Positions 34,217 through 43,911 are shown, numbered from the stretch's first letter. The stretch: DNA of 64,000 bases from Mycobacterium avium subsp. avium (GCF_009741445.1 NZ_CP046507.1:3162001-3226000), one strand, 5' to 3'. Translations and numbers: made by a program. Notes: a model not told the origin generated them from the letters alone.

Positions 34217-36601
34217 TTATTTCTTGTCGGCCCGCTGCGAGTCGCCGGATTCCTCGGAGTCCCCGGACTCCTCGGCTTCGCGGGCCGGATCCTCGATCAC
34301 CTCATATGCCGGATCAACCATCGACAATTCCCGCTGACCGGCCTGGCGGGCCTTGCCGCTGATCCGCAACAGCTGACCGGGCTGGATGTCGGCGCCGCCG
34401 TGGCCGTGATGGAAGATGACCGTGATCTCCCCGCTGCTGTCGCCGACCACGATCCGCCGGCGGGTGCCGCCGCGCTCGGCGACGTCCTCGACCTCGCTGA
34501 CCCGCCCCTCGATGGTGGCCCGCTGCCCGGAGATCAGGCCGGCCACCATGATGACCGCCGACGACCGCGCCGGATGCTCGTAAGCCGCGACCTTCTGGTC
34601 CTCGTCCTGCGACACCCACGCCTGGATCTTGTCGAGCTCCTTGGCGATGCGCTGCTCGAACGTGTCCGGGTAGGCCTCCCGGATCCGCGATTCCACGTCG
34701 TAGGGCACGATCGTCGCCGCGGCGTCGGGGATCTGGCTGACGGCCCGGGCGACCTTGTCCGCGGTCCGGTCGTGCAGCAGGCGGCCCAGCAGCCGCGCGA
34801 AGGTCCGTCGCGGCAGCAGCACCGTCACGTTGGTATTGGGATGCTCGTCGCGCACCTTGGCGACCATCAGCTGCGCGGACCGGCTGATCCGCCGGTCCGG
34901 GCAGTCCACGATCCGCAGCGGTGTGTCAAGCGAGAAGTGGTCCCAGCGGTTCCGCAGCTGCGCGGCGTGCGCCGGGTCGACCATGAAGTGCACCGCCACC
35001 AGCTCGTCGGCCCGCAGGCCCCGGCCGTATCGCAGCGCCTCGATCACCGCCAGGTCGACCGAGTCGACGAACACCAGCACCTTGTGCCGCGCGTACTTCA
35101 CCAGCTCCGGGCGGTCGGTGCGGAACATCTCGAGAATGGCTGCCTCGGCCCGGTATTCGCGGTTGAGCCGGGTCAGCACGAACACCAGCAGCGGGAACAC
35201 CACGACCACCAGCCAGGCGCCCTCGGTGAACTTCGCCACCGCGAAGATGCCCACCACGATCGTCGACAGGACCGCCGCGGACAGGTTGATCGTCAGCCGG
35301 TGCCGCCAGCCCGCTTCCCGATGGGTCAAGTGGTGCCTGGTCATCCCGTAACCGGCCATCGCGAACCCGGTGAACACGCCGATCGCGTAGAAGGGCACCA
35401 GCGCGTTGACCGAGCCACCGGTCGCGACCAGCAACGCCACCGACAGCGCGGTCAGGGTGATGATGCCGTTCGAAAACACCAGGCGGTGACCGCGTTTCGT
35501 CAACTGCCTGGGCAGGAAGCGGTCCTCGGCGACGAAGCTGGCCAACGCCGGGAACCCGTTGAAGCTGGTGTTGGCGCCGGTGAACAGGATGGCCGCCGTC
35601 GACGCCTGGACCATGACGAAGAAGATGTCGCCCACCACGCCGCCGCCGTAGACGGCGTGGCCGATCTGGGACAGCACCGAGGGGTATTCGGTCAGGTACG
35701 GGGTGGCGTGGGTGACGTGGGCCAGATAGGCGACCCCGGCCAGCAGGAAGCCCAGGATGCTGGCCATCGCGGTGAGCACCCGACGGGCGTTGCGGCCCTG
35801 CGGCTTTCGGAAGTAGTCCACCGTGTTGGAGATCGCCTCGACCCCGGTCAGCGACGAACCGCCGTTGGCGAAGGCCCGCAGCAACACCAGGATCGTCGCG
35901 CCCAGCACCAGCCCGTTGCCCTGATGGACCGGCACGGTCCCGGCCAGGTGCGCGGGATCGTAGATCGGCAGGTTGCCGATGACCGCGCGCACGACGCCGA
36001 TCACGATGGTCAGGCCCACCATGACGATGAAGGAATAGGTCGCCACCGCGAACGGCATTCCCGCTTCCCGCAATCCGCGCAGGTTCGCGTAGCAGATGAC
36101 GAGCACCACGCCGACCGTGATCGCCAGGCTGTAGGGGCCCAGCACGGGGATCGCCGACACCACCGCGACCGTCCCGGCGGCCGACTGCACGGCCACGGTC
36201 ACCACGTAGTCGATCAGCAGCGCGGCGGCGGCGATCTGCGCCACCCGGGGGCCGAAATTGTCCCGGGCGACGATGTAGGAGCCGCCCGCGCGGGTGTAGG
36301 CCATGACGACCTGCCGGTAGGAGGCGGCCACCAGCACCAGGATGAGCAGGATGACGCCGGTGATGGGCAGCAGCAACAGGAACGCGGCCAGCCCCGCGTG
36401 CGGCAACAGCTCGATCAGGATCTGCTCGGGACCGTAGGCGACGGACGACACCGCGTCCGGCGAAAGTGCGCCCAGCGCAACACCATTGGACAACTTCTCG
36501 GACGCGATGTCCTCGGTGATCAGCGGCTTGCCCAGAAACACGCGCTTGGCCACATCCCCGAACGAGAGCGGGATGCGCAGGTTGCCGGTCGAACTGGTCA
36601 C
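34217..36601 (-). CDS. KimA-like APC-superfamily potassium transporter with C-terminal OB-fold
   Basis: About 794 residues. The N-terminal half is an APC permease of about 12 membrane segments with the KimA/YdaO hallmarks: ALSPDAVSSVAYGPEQIL, AYTRAGGSYIVARDNFG, LTGVEAISNTVDYFRKP and NTSFNGFPALASFVAEDRFLP. A cytosolic USP-like domain follows (VLVFVDSVDLAVIEALRYGRG). Residues of about 690-775 add an OB-fold (RATIEGRVSEVEDV, VVGDSSGEITVIFHH) and an acidic tail, absent from B. subtilis KimA (607 aa). KimA is a proton-coupled K+ importer, so that is the likely role. Of two nearby GTG codons, 36601 is best spaced from AAGGA; the alternative adds two residues. It follows dapC by 81 bp. Confidence 0.82.
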   Translation of the reverse strand: MTSSTGNLRIPLSFGDVAKRVFLGKPLITEDIASEKLSNGVALGALSPDAVSSVAYGPEQILIELLPHAGLAAFLLLLPITGVILLILVLVAASYRQVVMAYTRAGGSYIVARDNFGPRVAQIAAAALLIDYVVTVAVQSAAGTVAVVSAIPVLGPYSLAITVGVVLVICYANLRGLREAGMPFAVATYSFIVMVGLTIVIGVVRAVIGNLPIYDPAHLAGTVPVHQGNGLVLGATILVLLRAFANGGSSLTGVEAISNTVDYFRKPQGRNARRVLTAMASILGFLLAGVAYLAHVTHATPYLTEYPSVLSQIGHAVYGGGVVGDIFFVMVQASTAAILFTGANTSFNGFPALASFVAEDRFLPRQLTKRGHRLVFSNGIITLTALSVALLVATGGSVNALVPFYAIGVFTGFAMAGYGMTRHHLTHREAGWRHRLTINLSAAVLSTIVVGIFAVAKFTEGAWLVVVVFPLLVFVLTRLNREYRAEAAILEMFRTDRPELVKYARHKVLVFVDSVDLAVIEALRYGRGLRADELVAVHFMVDPAHAAQLRNRWDHFSLDTPLRIVDCPDRRISRSAQLMVAKVRDEHPNTNVTVLLPRRTFARLLGRLLHDRTADKVARAVSQIPDAAATIVPYDVESRIREAYPDTFEQRIAKELDKIQAWVSQDEDQKVAAYEHPARSSAVIMVAGLISGQRATIEGRVSEVEDVAERGGTRRRIVVGDSSGEITVIFHHGHGGADIQPGQLLRISGKARQAGQRELSMVDPAYEVIEDPAREAEESGDSEESGDSQRADKK

Positions 36602-36655
36602 GAGCACCGTCCTTATGTGAGACGCCTCCGAGCATTGTGCACGCCCGCACGGCCG

Positions 36656-36691
36656 CCGGTGCGATCAGGCGAGCCGGTGCGATCAGGCGAG
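36656..36691. repeat. 18-bp tandem duplication across the dapC stop
   Basis: CCGGTGCGATCAGGCGAG occurs twice in a row (36656-36673 and 36674-36691). The second copy contains the dapC stop codon, so the first is a duplicated copy of the dapC 3' end. Confidence 0.8.
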
Positions 36692-37801
36692 CCGGCGCAC
36701 CGCGGCGGCGATGCGCTCGTCGTCGGCCGTCAGCGCGACCCGCACGTGCTGCGCGCCGCGCGGGCCGTAGAACTCGCCGGGCGCCGCCAGAATGCCGCGC
36801 CGCGCCAGCCAGGTGATCGTGTCCCGGCACGGCTCGCCGCGGGTGACCCACAGATACAGGCCGGCTTCGGAATGGTCGACGGCGAAGCCGGCCGAACGCA
36901 GCGCGGGCAACAGGGCGGCCCGGCGCCGTTCATAGCGCTGCCGCTGCGTCCGCTCGTGCGCGTCGTCGTCGAGGGCGGCCACCATGGCCGCCTGCACCGG
37001 CGTCGGCACCATCATCCCGGCGTGCTTGCGCACCGCCAGCAGCTCGGCGATCAGCTCGGCGTCCCCGGCGACGAAACCGGCCCGGTAGCCGGCCAGCGAC
37101 GAGCTCTTGGACAGCGAGTGGATCGCGAGCAGCCCGGTTTGGTCGCCGTCGCAGACCTGCGGATGCAGGATCGACAGCGGCTGCGCGTCCCAGCCCAATC
37201 CCAGATAGCACTCGTCGGAGGCCACCAGGCAGCCCCGGTCGCGGGCCCATGCCACCACCTTGCGCAGATGATCGACGCCCAGCACCCGCCCGGTCGGGTT
37301 GCTCGGGGAGTTCAGGTAGTACAGCGCCGGGGATTGCGGGCCCACCTGGGTCAGCGAGTCCGCGCGCAGCACCCGCGCCCCGGCCAGCCGGGCGCCGACG
37401 TCATAGGTCGGATACGCCAGCTCGGGCACCACGATCAGGTCCGCCGGCCCCAGGCCCAGCAAGGTGGGCAGCCACGCGATGAGCTCCTTGCTGCCGATCA
37501 CCGGCAGCACGCTGGCCTCGGTCAGCCCGACGACCCCGAACCGGCGGGCCAGGGCGGCCACCGCCGAGTCCCGCAGCCGGGCGGTGCCCGCGGTGGCGGG
37601 GTATCCGGATGCCGAGCCGGCGGCGGCCAGCGCCTGCTGGATCACGGGCGCCACCGGGTCGACGGGGGTGCCGACGGACAGGTCGACGATGCCGTCGGGA
37701 TGCGAACCGGCCAGCGCCTTGGCCTCGGCCAGCGTGTCCCAGGGAAACTCCGGCAGGGCCGCCGAGACGGCCGGGCGACGCTTCCTGAGCTGGTGTGGCA
37801 C
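36683..37801 (-). CDS. dapC: Succinyldiaminopimelate aminotransferase
   Basis: A 372-residue class I PLP aminotransferase of the lysine/meso-diaminopimelate pathway, making N-succinyl-diaminopimelate. It has DGIVDLSVGTPVDP, YLNSPSNPTGRVLG, SDECYLGLGWDAQP and the PLP-lysine region HSLSKSSSLAGYRAGFVAGD. The sequence is nearly that of M. tuberculosis DapC. The usual first codon position (V-S-A-A-L-P) is GTC here, so translation must begin elsewhere. The nearest in-frame candidate is GTG at 37801, 12 codons upstream and 8 bp after the fdxC stop, giving MPHQLRKRRPAVSAALPEF. It forms an operon with fdxC. Confidence 0.93.
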   Translation of the reverse strand: MPHQLRKRRPAVSAALPEFPWDTLAEAKALAGSHPDGIVDLSVGTPVDPVAPVIQQALAAAGSASGYPATAGTARLRDSAVAALARRFGVVGLTEASVLPVIGSKELIAWLPTLLGLGPADLIVVPELAYPTYDVGARLAGARVLRADSLTQVGPQSPALYYLNSPSNPTGRVLGVDHLRKVVAWARDRGCLVASDECYLGLGWDAQPLSILHPQVCDGDQTGLLAIHSLSKSSSLAGYRAGFVAGDAELIAELLAVRKHAGMMVPTPVQAAMVAALDDDAHERTQRQRYERRRAALLPALRSAGFAVDHSEAGLYLWVTRGEPCRDTITWLARRGILAAPGEFYGPRGAQHVRVALTADDERIAAAVRRLA

Positions 37802-37809
37802 CGGGCCGC

Positions 37810-38136
37810 TCAGTCGTCTTCGCCTTGCGGTGGCAGGTCCTTGACCACCTGCGGGTCGTTCTCGGTCAGCCCGACCTTGGCCGCCCCGCCGGGCGATCCC
37901 AGCTCGGCGAAGAAGTCGGCGTTGATCTGCGTGTACTGGCTCCACTGGTCCGGCACATCGTCTTCGTAATAGATCGCTTCGACGGGGCAGACGGGCTCGC
38001 ACGCCCCGCAGTCGACGCATTCGTCGGGGTGGATGTAGAGCATCCGGGCGCCCTCGTAGATGCAGTCGACCGGGCACTCCTCGATACAGGCCTTGTCCTT
38101 GATGTCGACACAGGGTTCGGCGATCGTGTACGTCAC
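37810..38136 (-). CDS. fdxC: 7Fe ferredoxin FdxC
   Basis: A 108-residue bacterial 7Fe ferredoxin carrying a [3Fe-4S] and a [4Fe-4S] cluster: CVDIKDKACIEECPVDCIY and CVDCGACEPVCPVEAIYYED. The C-terminal tail is as in Mycobacterium FdxC. The GTG start at 38136 follows GGAGGAGA by a few bases; the ATG five codons earlier overlaps that site and was rejected. It is an electron carrier, possibly for P450s, and is co-transcribed with dapC, as in M. tuberculosis. Confidence 0.95.
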   Translation of the reverse strand: MTYTIAEPCVDIKDKACIEECPVDCIYEGARMLYIHPDECVDCGACEPVCPVEAIYYEDDVPDQWSQYTQINADFFAELGSPGGAAKVGLTENDPQVVKDLPPQGEDD

Positions 38137-38528
38137 AGACGTCTCCTCCATGTTCTAGTCCGTGCACTAGGGCTCAACGCGTGGGCTGCTGTTCAAGCTT
38201 TCACCGGCGCGTCGAGACCGCTTCCGGCGGAGCTTTCGGTTACTGATACTAGACGTTGCAGATACAGGTCAACCATTTGGCGCGCCCCTCGGGTTACCGA
38301 TTTAAGACTGACAGTCTCGCAGCCCGCGCGCGGGCCCCGTTTCGCCCAGCGCGAACACCGTCGACACGCCGCTGACCTGCGCAGAGTTACGTCGACCCGG
38401 CGGTCTTCGATATCTGTTGCGGTGCAAGCACGCTCGCGGGGCCTGGTAATCTCAACCGAAAGACGGCAACCGCTGGGCAGATGTTCTCGCCGGAATAGCG
38501 GTGCATTGACTGGGGAAGGTGTCCACAC
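38137..38528. other. Divergent regulatory region between fdxC and TB8.4
   Basis: No gene is seen. A 13-bp palindrome AGACTG-A-CAGTCT (38305-38317) lies near the middle and could be an operator. On the plus strand TAATCT (about 38449) is a possible -10 for the hemophore-like gene. The minus-strand side up to 38160 carries the fdxC leader. Confidence 0.4.
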
Positions 38529-38861
38529 ATGAGGCTGTCGTTGAGCAAATTGGGCGTTGCGGTGGGCAGCGCGGCAGTGGCATTGACCGCCGCGGCCGGT
38601 GTCGCATCCGCCGACCCCATGGACGCGATCATCAACACCACCTGCAACTACGGGCAGGTGATCGCCGCGCTGAACGCGTCCGACCCGGCGGCTGCCCAGC
38701 AGCTGAACTCGTCGCCGATGGCGCAGTCCTACATCCAGCGGTTCCTGGCCTCCCCGCCGGCGAAGCGTCAGCAGATGGCCCAGCAGATCCAGGGCATGCC
38801 GGCCGCGCAGCAGTACATCAACGACATCAACCAGGTCGCGGTCACCTGTAACAACTTCTGA
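38529..38861 (+). CDS. TB8.4: TB8.4-type secreted heme-binding (hemophore-like) protein
   Basis: A 110-residue secreted protein. The signal peptide MRLSLSKLGVAVGSAAVALT continues to a cleavage site at about ASA-DP. The mature part is all-helical with one Cys in INTTCNYGQVIAAL and one in AVTCNNF, expected to form a disulfide. The layout is that of the mycobacterial hemophore-like family, and the sequence closely matches the TB8.4 antigen (Rv1174c), which is also near fbiC. The ribosome-binding site is GGGGAAGGTG. Heme binding is a family expectation, not shown here. Confidence 0.92.
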   Translation: MRLSLSKLGVAVGSAAVALTAAAGVASADPMDAIINTTCNYGQVIAALNASDPAAAQQLNSSPMAQSYIQRFLASPPAKRQQMAQQIQGMPAAQQYINDINQVAVTCNNF

Positions 38862-38885
38862 GCGCGCCGGGTCGCCGGAAGCCGT

Positions 38886-39659
38886 TCAGTAGCCGCCGAG
38901 CAGGCAGCGCACCCGTCCCAGGACCTGCGGTCCGACGCGGCTGCGGATGCGTGACGGGTCGGCGGGCCTGCGCCCCCACAGCAGCAGCACCCGCGCGGCC
39001 GCGTCGGTTTCCAGGGTGGCCGGGCCCTGCGGCTCGGCGAACCCGATGCTGATCCGCTCCGGATCGGCGTCCAGCACCACGTCGTCGGTGCCGTCGACGC
39101 GCAGCCGGGCTTCGACCCGCTCGCCGGGTTGCAGTTGCCTGGCCCCCTTCACCAGCAGCGGCCGGCCGACCGCGAGCACGCTGTGCGTGGTCATCCACGG
39201 CTCGGCCAGCCCCGCCTGGAAGGCCCCGCCGCTGTCGGAGTCCCCGGTGATGTCCCAGCCGTGCAGGACGAGTTCTTCGCGCATGTGCTCGGCGAACCAC
39301 GGCACCTTCATGGTGCGGCCGGTCCAGGCCACGTCGGTGTCGGCGGGGATGGCTTCGGCGGCCTCCGCGACCTCGTTGAGGGTGGCCATCCGGTCGGCCA
39401 GCGCGTCCCACAGGTCGGCGTCGTTCAGGGCGCGCAGCGGGCCTTCCCGCTCCTCGAAACCGCGGGTGGCCACCGGCTCGCCCGCCAGGTGAGCGCCGAG
39501 CACCCGGGCCAGCTCCTCGGCGTTTCCGGCCTGGTGGACGACGACGTCGCGCACCGTCCAGGCCTCACACCAGGTGCCCGCGTCGGGACCGCGCCGTTGC
39601 GCCGCGTCGCAGAACGGACGCCACTCCGGAAATCGATCGTCGTCAATTCGTCGCTTCAC
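38886..39659 (-). CDS. Maleylpyruvate isomerase-family (mycothiol-dependent, DinB-like) protein
   Basis: 257 residues of the MDMPI N-terminal four-helix-bundle family. WCEAWTVRDVVVHQAGNAEEL supplies the first metal-binding His, and WFAEHMREELVLHGWDITGD supplies the further His/Glu ligands. A C-terminal alpha/beta domain follows. Such proteins are often mycothiol-dependent transferases or isomerases. mshB of the mycothiol pathway is encoded 4 kb away. The start is GTG. It occupies the place of fadH/Rv1176c in M. tuberculosis, so it is a lineage difference. Substrate unknown. Confidence 0.82.
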   Translation of the reverse strand: MKRRIDDDRFPEWRPFCDAAQRRGPDAGTWCEAWTVRDVVVHQAGNAEELARVLGAHLAGEPVATRGFEEREGPLRALNDADLWDALADRMATLNEVAEAAEAIPADTDVAWTGRTMKVPWFAEHMREELVLHGWDITGDSDSGGAFQAGLAEPWMTTHSVLAVGRPLLVKGARQLQPGERVEARLRVDGTDDVVLDADPERISIGFAEPQGPATLETDAAARVLLLWGRRPADPSRIRSRVGPQVLGRVRCLLGGY

Positions 39660-39698
39660 GGTCTCGGGTATACCCGCCGGCTGTGACAGGAAAGCGAA

Positions 39699-42350
39699 CT
39701 AGGCGGCCAGCGGGGTGTAGTCGGTGGTGCGCTGGCGCGCCGGGCGCCCGATGCCCTCGGCGATCGCGGTCAGCTCGGCCACGGTCTTGGCCGACCCGTG
39801 TTCGGAGCCGGCCATCCGGGAGATGGTCTCCTCCATCAGCGTGCCGCCCAGGTCGTTGGCGCCGCCGTTGAGCATCACCTGGGTGCGCTGCACTCCGAGC
39901 TTGACCCAGCTGGTCTGGATCTGGGAGATGCGGCCGTGCAACATGATTCGGGCCAGCGCGTGCACCGCCCGGTTGTCCCGATGGGTGGGGCCGGGACGGG
40001 CGGCGCCGGCCAGATACAGCGGCGAGCTCTGATGCACGAAGGGCAGCGGCACGAACTCGGTGAAACCGCCGGTGCGGTCCTGGATGTCGCGCAGCACGTT
40101 GAGGTGGCCCACCCAGTGCCGGGGGTTGTCGACGTGGCCGTACATCATGGTCGAGCTCGACCGCAGCCCCACTTCGTGTGCGGTGGTGACGATCTCGATC
40201 CACAGCGAGGTCGGCAGCTTGCCCTTGGTCAGCACCCAACGCACCTCGTCGTCGAGGATCTCGGCCGCGGTGCCGGGGATGGTGTCCAGCCCGGCCTCGC
40301 GCAGGCTGATTAGCCACTCCCTGATCGACAGCCCGCTCTTGGTCACCCCGTTGGCGATCTCCATCGGCGAGAACGCGTGCACGTGCATCGACGGCACCCG
40401 CGCCTTGACCGCGCGGACCAGATCGGCGTAGCCGGTGACCGGCAGTTCGGGGTCGATGCCGCCCTGCATGCACACCTCGGTGGCGCCGGCGACGTGCGCC
40501 TCCCAGGCGCGGTCGGCGACCTCCTCGGTAGACAGCGAGTACGCGTCGGCGTCGCCCTTGCGCTGCGCGAAGGCGCAGAACCGGCAGCCGGTGTAGCAGA
40601 TGTTGGTGAAGTTGATGTTGCGGTTCACCACGAACGTCACGTCGTCGCCGACGGTGTCGCGGCGCAACGAATCTGCAAGGGCGGCAACGGCTTCCAGCGC
40701 CGGACCGTCGGCGGTGGCCAGCGACAGGTATTCGCTGTCGGTGCAGCCGGCCGGGTCGCGTTCGGCGGAGCGCAGCGCGGCGAGCACGTCGCTGTCCAGG
40801 CGTTCCGGCGCTCTGGCGCCCTGCGCGGCCAGCTCGTGCACGTGCGCGCGGATCGACTCCCAGTCGCCGAAGGCGCTGTCGATGTCGCTGCGGGTCTCGC
40901 TGTTGCGGCCCTGCGTGTCGATCGCCGCGTTGAGGTCGACGCGGCCCGAGGAGCCGACGTCGTCGGGTTCCTGCCACGGCAGCCCCACCGGATTGACGTC
41001 GCGGGCCAGACCGGTCACCGGATCGGCCAGCGCCCGGACATGCCCGGACACCCGCGGGTCGATCCAGGCCGCACCCGCCTGCACGTATTTGGGCTGCGCG
41101 GTCAGCCGCTGGACCAGCTCGTAGCCGGATTCGGCGGTGACGGCGGCCAATTCGTCCAACGCCGGCCACGGCCGCTCGGGGTTGACATGGTCGGGCGTCA
41201 GCGGTGACACACCACCCCAGTCGTCGATCCCGGCGGCGATCAGCGCCCGGCATTCGTCGCGGGACACCAGGTTCGGCGGGGCCTGAATCCGCATCCCGGG
41301 GCCCAGCATCAGCCGCGCCACCGCCACGGTCGCCAGGTAATCCTCGATGCCGGCGTCGGGGACCGCGGCCATGGCGGTGTGTTCCTTGGCCCGGAAGTTC
41401 TGCACGATCACTTCTTGCACATGGCCGAACTCCTTGTGCGACTTGCGAATCGCGTGCAAGGTGTCGGCGCGTTCGGCGAGTGTCTCGCCGATACCGACCA
41501 GCAGACCCGTGGTGAACGGAATCGACAACCGGCCCGCGTCGGTCAGCGTGCGCAGCCGCACCGCCGGGTCCTTGTCCGGGCTGCCGTAGTGCGCAAGGCC
41601 TTTCGTCTCGAACAGCCGCCGCGACGTCGTCTCGAGCATCATGCCCATGGACGGCGCCACCGGCTTGAGCCGCGCCATCTCCGACCAGCTCATCACGCCG
41701 GGGTTCAGGTGCGGCAACAGCCCGGTCTCCTCGAGCACCCGGATCGCCATCGCCCGCACGTAGGACAGCGTCGAATCGTAGCCGCGCGCCTCCAGCCACT
41801 CCCGCGCCTCGGGCCAGCGATCCTCGGGGCGATCGCCGAGGGTGAATAGCGCTTCCTTGCAACCGAGTTCCCCGCCGCGGCAGGCGATGTCGAGAATCTC
41901 GTCCGGCTCGAGGTACAGGCCCGCGCCTCGGGCGCGCAGTTTGCCCGGCACGGTGACGAAGGTGCAGTAGTGGCAGTTGTCCCGGCACAGGTGGGTGACC
42001 GGGATGAAAACCTTGCGCGAGTAGGTGATCGGCAGCCCGCCGCCCGGGCCGCGCCGGCCGGCCGACTCCAGGCCCGCGTCGCGGACCCGGGCCGCGCTGG
42101 CGCACAGGTCCGCCAGGTCGTCCCCGCGCGCGGTCATCGCGACCGCCGCCTCGTCGATGTTCAGCGCAACGCCATCTCGAGCCCGCCGCAACACCCGTCG
42201 TAACGCCGAGGCGGTCGCCTTCGGCGTGGCCCGCGATGAGGCCCTGGCCGGAACCACAGGATCAGGTAGGGCGGTAGGCTCCTCGCCCGGAGTCAACAGC
42301 ACCTTGGTGTAACTTCCCCACGATCGAATTTCATCCGCGCGTCCCAACAT
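39699..42350 (-). CDS. fbiC: FO synthase, fused radical-SAM protein FbiC
   Basis: An 883-residue bifunctional enzyme making the F420 chromophore FO from tyrosine and 5-amino-6-ribitylamino-uracil. There are two radical-SAM domains: CofG-like with CRDNCHYC near residue 125, and CofH-like with CYTGCRFC near residue 590. [17 protein letters not shown] and [16 protein letters not shown] are family signatures. The start is uncertain. ATG at 42350 gives [12 protein letters not shown], a longer N-terminus than the 856-aa M. tuberculosis protein, and no clear ribosome-binding site is seen; TTG 13 codons upstream is also open. F420 made by this pathway would serve proteins such as the Rv1155-type protein at 62095. 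Confidence 0.93.
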   Translation of the reverse strand: MLGRADEIRSWGSYTKVLLTPGEEPTALPDPVVPARASSRATPKATASALRRVLRRARDGVALNIDEAAVAMTARGDDLADLCASAARVRDAGLESAGRRGPGGGLPITYSRKVFIPVTHLCRDNCHYCTFVTVPGKLRARGAGLYLEPDEILDIACRGGELGCKEALFTLGDRPEDRWPEAREWLEARGYDSTLSYVRAMAIRVLEETGLLPHLNPGVMSWSEMARLKPVAPSMGMMLETTSRRLFETKGLAHYGSPDKDPAVRLRTLTDAGRLSIPFTTGLLVGIGETLAERADTLHAIRKSHKEFGHVQEVIVQNFRAKEHTAMAAVPDAGIEDYLATVAVARLMLGPGMRIQAPPNLVSRDECRALIAAGIDDWGGVSPLTPDHVNPERPWPALDELAAVTAESGYELVQRLTAQPKYVQAGAAWIDPRVSGHVRALADPVTGLARDVNPVGLPWQEPDDVGSSGRVDLNAAIDTQGRNSETRSDIDSAFGDWESIRAHVHELAAQGARAPERLDSDVLAALRSAERDPAGCTDSEYLSLATADGPALEAVAALADSLRRDTVGDDVTFVVNRNINFTNICYTGCRFCAFAQRKGDADAYSLSTEEVADRAWEAHVAGATEVCMQGGIDPELPVTGYADLVRAVKARVPSMHVHAFSPMEIANGVTKSGLSIREWLISLREAGLDTIPGTAAEILDDEVRWVLTKGKLPTSLWIEIVTTAHEVGLRSSSTMMYGHVDNPRHWVGHLNVLRDIQDRTGGFTEFVPLPFVHQSSPLYLAGAARPGPTHRDNRAVHALARIMLHGRISQIQTSWVKLGVQRTQVMLNGGANDLGGTLMEETISRMAGSEHGSAKTVAELTAIAEGIGRPARQRTTDYTPLAA

Positions 42351-42454
42351 GTGAAATCGTGGCACCCGTGACGGGTCCCGGATGGGCAACTGTCAACAGT
42401 AGCGCCACGCCCACACCGGCACGCGGGCGACATCCCGGCCCGGAACACGGCGAC

Positions 42455-42871
42455 TCAGCCGCCGCGGCCGCGCCGCCACAGCACCCAGACCGGCGGCGCC
42501 ACCCCGAGCACCAGCAGCAGCAGGGCCCCGTAGGCCATCACCCCGCGGCCGCCCAGGATGACGTCGTCGGCCGGGCCGCCCATGCTGATCACCGCGACGG
42601 TCAGCAGCCAGGTCCACAGCGGCAGCGCGACCAGCCGCGGTGATCGGGTCCAGCGCCCGGCGGCCCACACCAGCGCCGCGTTGAGCAGCCCGGAAATCAA
42701 TCCGCTGATGGGAAAGGGAACCGTCCCGATATACAAAGGCAGCAGCAGGGCCCCGGCCAGTGCGGAGAGAACGCCGTCGACCGCCAACAGCGCCAGGACA
42801 ACGAAACGAATCGCGGGGTCTGTCGCGCCGCTGTCTTCACCGGACGCGACGCGCGGCTTGGTTTCGGTCAG
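42455..42871 (-). CDS. Rv1171-like integral membrane protein
   Basis: About 138 residues with four predicted membrane segments (FVVLALLAVDGVLSALAGAL, FPISGLISGLLNAALVWAAG, LPLWTWLLTVAVISM and AYGALLLLVLGVAPPVWVLW) and a basic C-terminus. It follows mshB, as Rv1171 does in M. tuberculosis. The start is proposed as CTG at 42871 (then TETKPRVASGEDSG) because its TG overlaps the TGA stop of a small upstream ORF. The usual caller's choice would be GTG at 42916, lying inside that ORF. Function unknown. Confidence 0.75.
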   Translation of the reverse strand: MTETKPRVASGEDSGATDPAIRFVVLALLAVDGVLSALAGALLLPLYIGTVPFPISGLISGLLNAALVWAAGRWTRSPRLVALPLWTWLLTVAVISMGGPADDVILGGRGVMAYGALLLLVLGVAPPVWVLWRRGRGG

Positions 42872-42975
42872 GTCGGAACGCTGTCGATGTTGGAGAGTAT
42901 CGAGCCGATAACCCACTGCAGGCTGTCGAGCCGGTCCTGCCAGTGCTGCTGATTAGGGTCCAGGTCGGGGTCCAT
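42868..42975 (-). CDS. 35-residue small protein between mshB and the Rv1171-like gene
   Basis: ATG at 42975 is preceded by GGAAGGA with 7 bp spacing, the best ribosome-binding site in this gap. The frame starts MDPDLDPNQQHWQDRLDSLQ and continues WVIGSILSNIDSVPT before TGA. It is acidic and probably an amphipathic helix. The stop overlaps the proposed CTG start of the membrane-protein gene in a CTGA overlap. No family is recognised. The signals favour a translated leader peptide or small protein. Confidence 0.55.
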   Translation of the reverse strand: MDPDLDPNQQHWQDRLDSLQWVIGSILSNIDSVPT

Positions 42976-43008
42976 GCGAATTCCTTCCGTGGCTGCCTGA
43001 TTGGCAGC

Positions 43009-43911
43009 CTACCGCCTGGGGGCGGCGCCGAATTCCAGGCCCGCGAGCAGATCCGTCTCCCAGCCGCGCTCGTCGCGCGCGCCGGCCGCGCCGGCGACCA
43101 GGACGTAATGCTCCTCGTCCAGGATGGGCAGGGCCACGTTGTTGGACAGCGCGCAGGCGCGGCCGGTCGGCCCGACGACCACCTGGGTGGCGTGCGCGGC
43201 CAGCGCCGCCCGCTTGGCCGCCCAGGCGTGCGGGCCCGCCGCGACGACGGCGTCGATGTGGTCGTCGGCGTAGCCGAAGGTGAACTGCTCCGCCGAGGGC
43301 ATCGACCAGTCCGGCCGCAGGTCCTCGGGCGTCAGCGCCTGCACGGCCGCCTCGAACGGCCGGGTCGCGAACACCGACCAGTAGAACTTGGGTACCGCCC
43401 ACGGCTCGCCCGGGAAGTCGCCGGCGCCGGCCGCGGCCACGGCGGCCGTCGTCACGGTGTGCACGTGGACGTGGTCGGGGTGGCCGTACCCGCCGGCGGG
43501 GTCGTAGCCGACGACGACGTGCGGGCGCTGCTCGCGAATGACGGCCACCAGCGCGCCGACGGCCTCGCGCTCGTCGGCGTCGATGAATCGCTGCCGGCGC
43601 CGCTTGGGGGTGCCGGGCATGCCGGAATCGCGCCAGCGGCCCGCGCCGCCCAGATAGCACGGTTCGCCGACGCCCAGCTCCCGCAGCGCGGCGGTCAGTT
43701 CGCCGATCCGGTAGCCGCCGAGCTGGTCGGCGCGATCGACGGCGAGTTCGGCCCACCGCTCGCCGATCACCTCGCCCTCTTCGCCCAGCGTGCAGGTCAC
43801 CACCCGGACGTCCGCGCCGGCCGCGGTGTAGTGCGCGATGGTGGCGCCGGTGCCCAGGCTCTCGTCGTCGGGATGCGCGTGGACGAACAGCAGCCGCGGC
43901 GTCTCAGCCAT
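43009..43911 (-). CDS. mshB: GlcNAc-Ins deacetylase MshB (mycothiol biosynthesis)
   Basis: A 300-residue zinc-dependent deacetylase of the LmbE/PIG-L family. It removes the acetyl group from GlcNAc-Ins, the second main step to mycothiol. The start [20 protein letters not shown] places the zinc ligands His13 and Asp16, and the third His lies in [16 protein letters not shown] at 43911 is chosen; three further codons are open upstream. In M. tuberculosis PPE17/PE11 lie between mshB and the TetR gene; here only about 80 bp separate them. Confidence 0.95.
   Translation of the reverse strand: MAETPRLLFVHAHPDDESLGTGATIAHYTAAGADVRVVTCTLGEEGEVIGERWAELAVDRADQLGGYRIGELTAALRELGVGEPCYLGGAGRWRDSGMPGTPKRRRQRFIDADEREAVGALVAVIREQRPHVVVGYDPAGGYGHPDHVHVHTVTTAAVAAAGAGDFPGEPWAVPKFYWSVFATRPFEAAVQALTPEDLRPDWSMPSAEQFTFGYADDHIDAVVAAGPHAWAAKRAALAAHATQVVVGPTGRACALSNNVALPILDEEHYVLVAGAAGARDERGWETDLLAGLEFGAAPRR

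Noticed and set aside
36602..36682. A c-di-AMP (ydaO) riboswitch before the KimA-like gene
   Set aside because: Only about 80 bp separate dapC and the transporter, too short for the motif, and the conserved ydaO sequence blocks are not seen.
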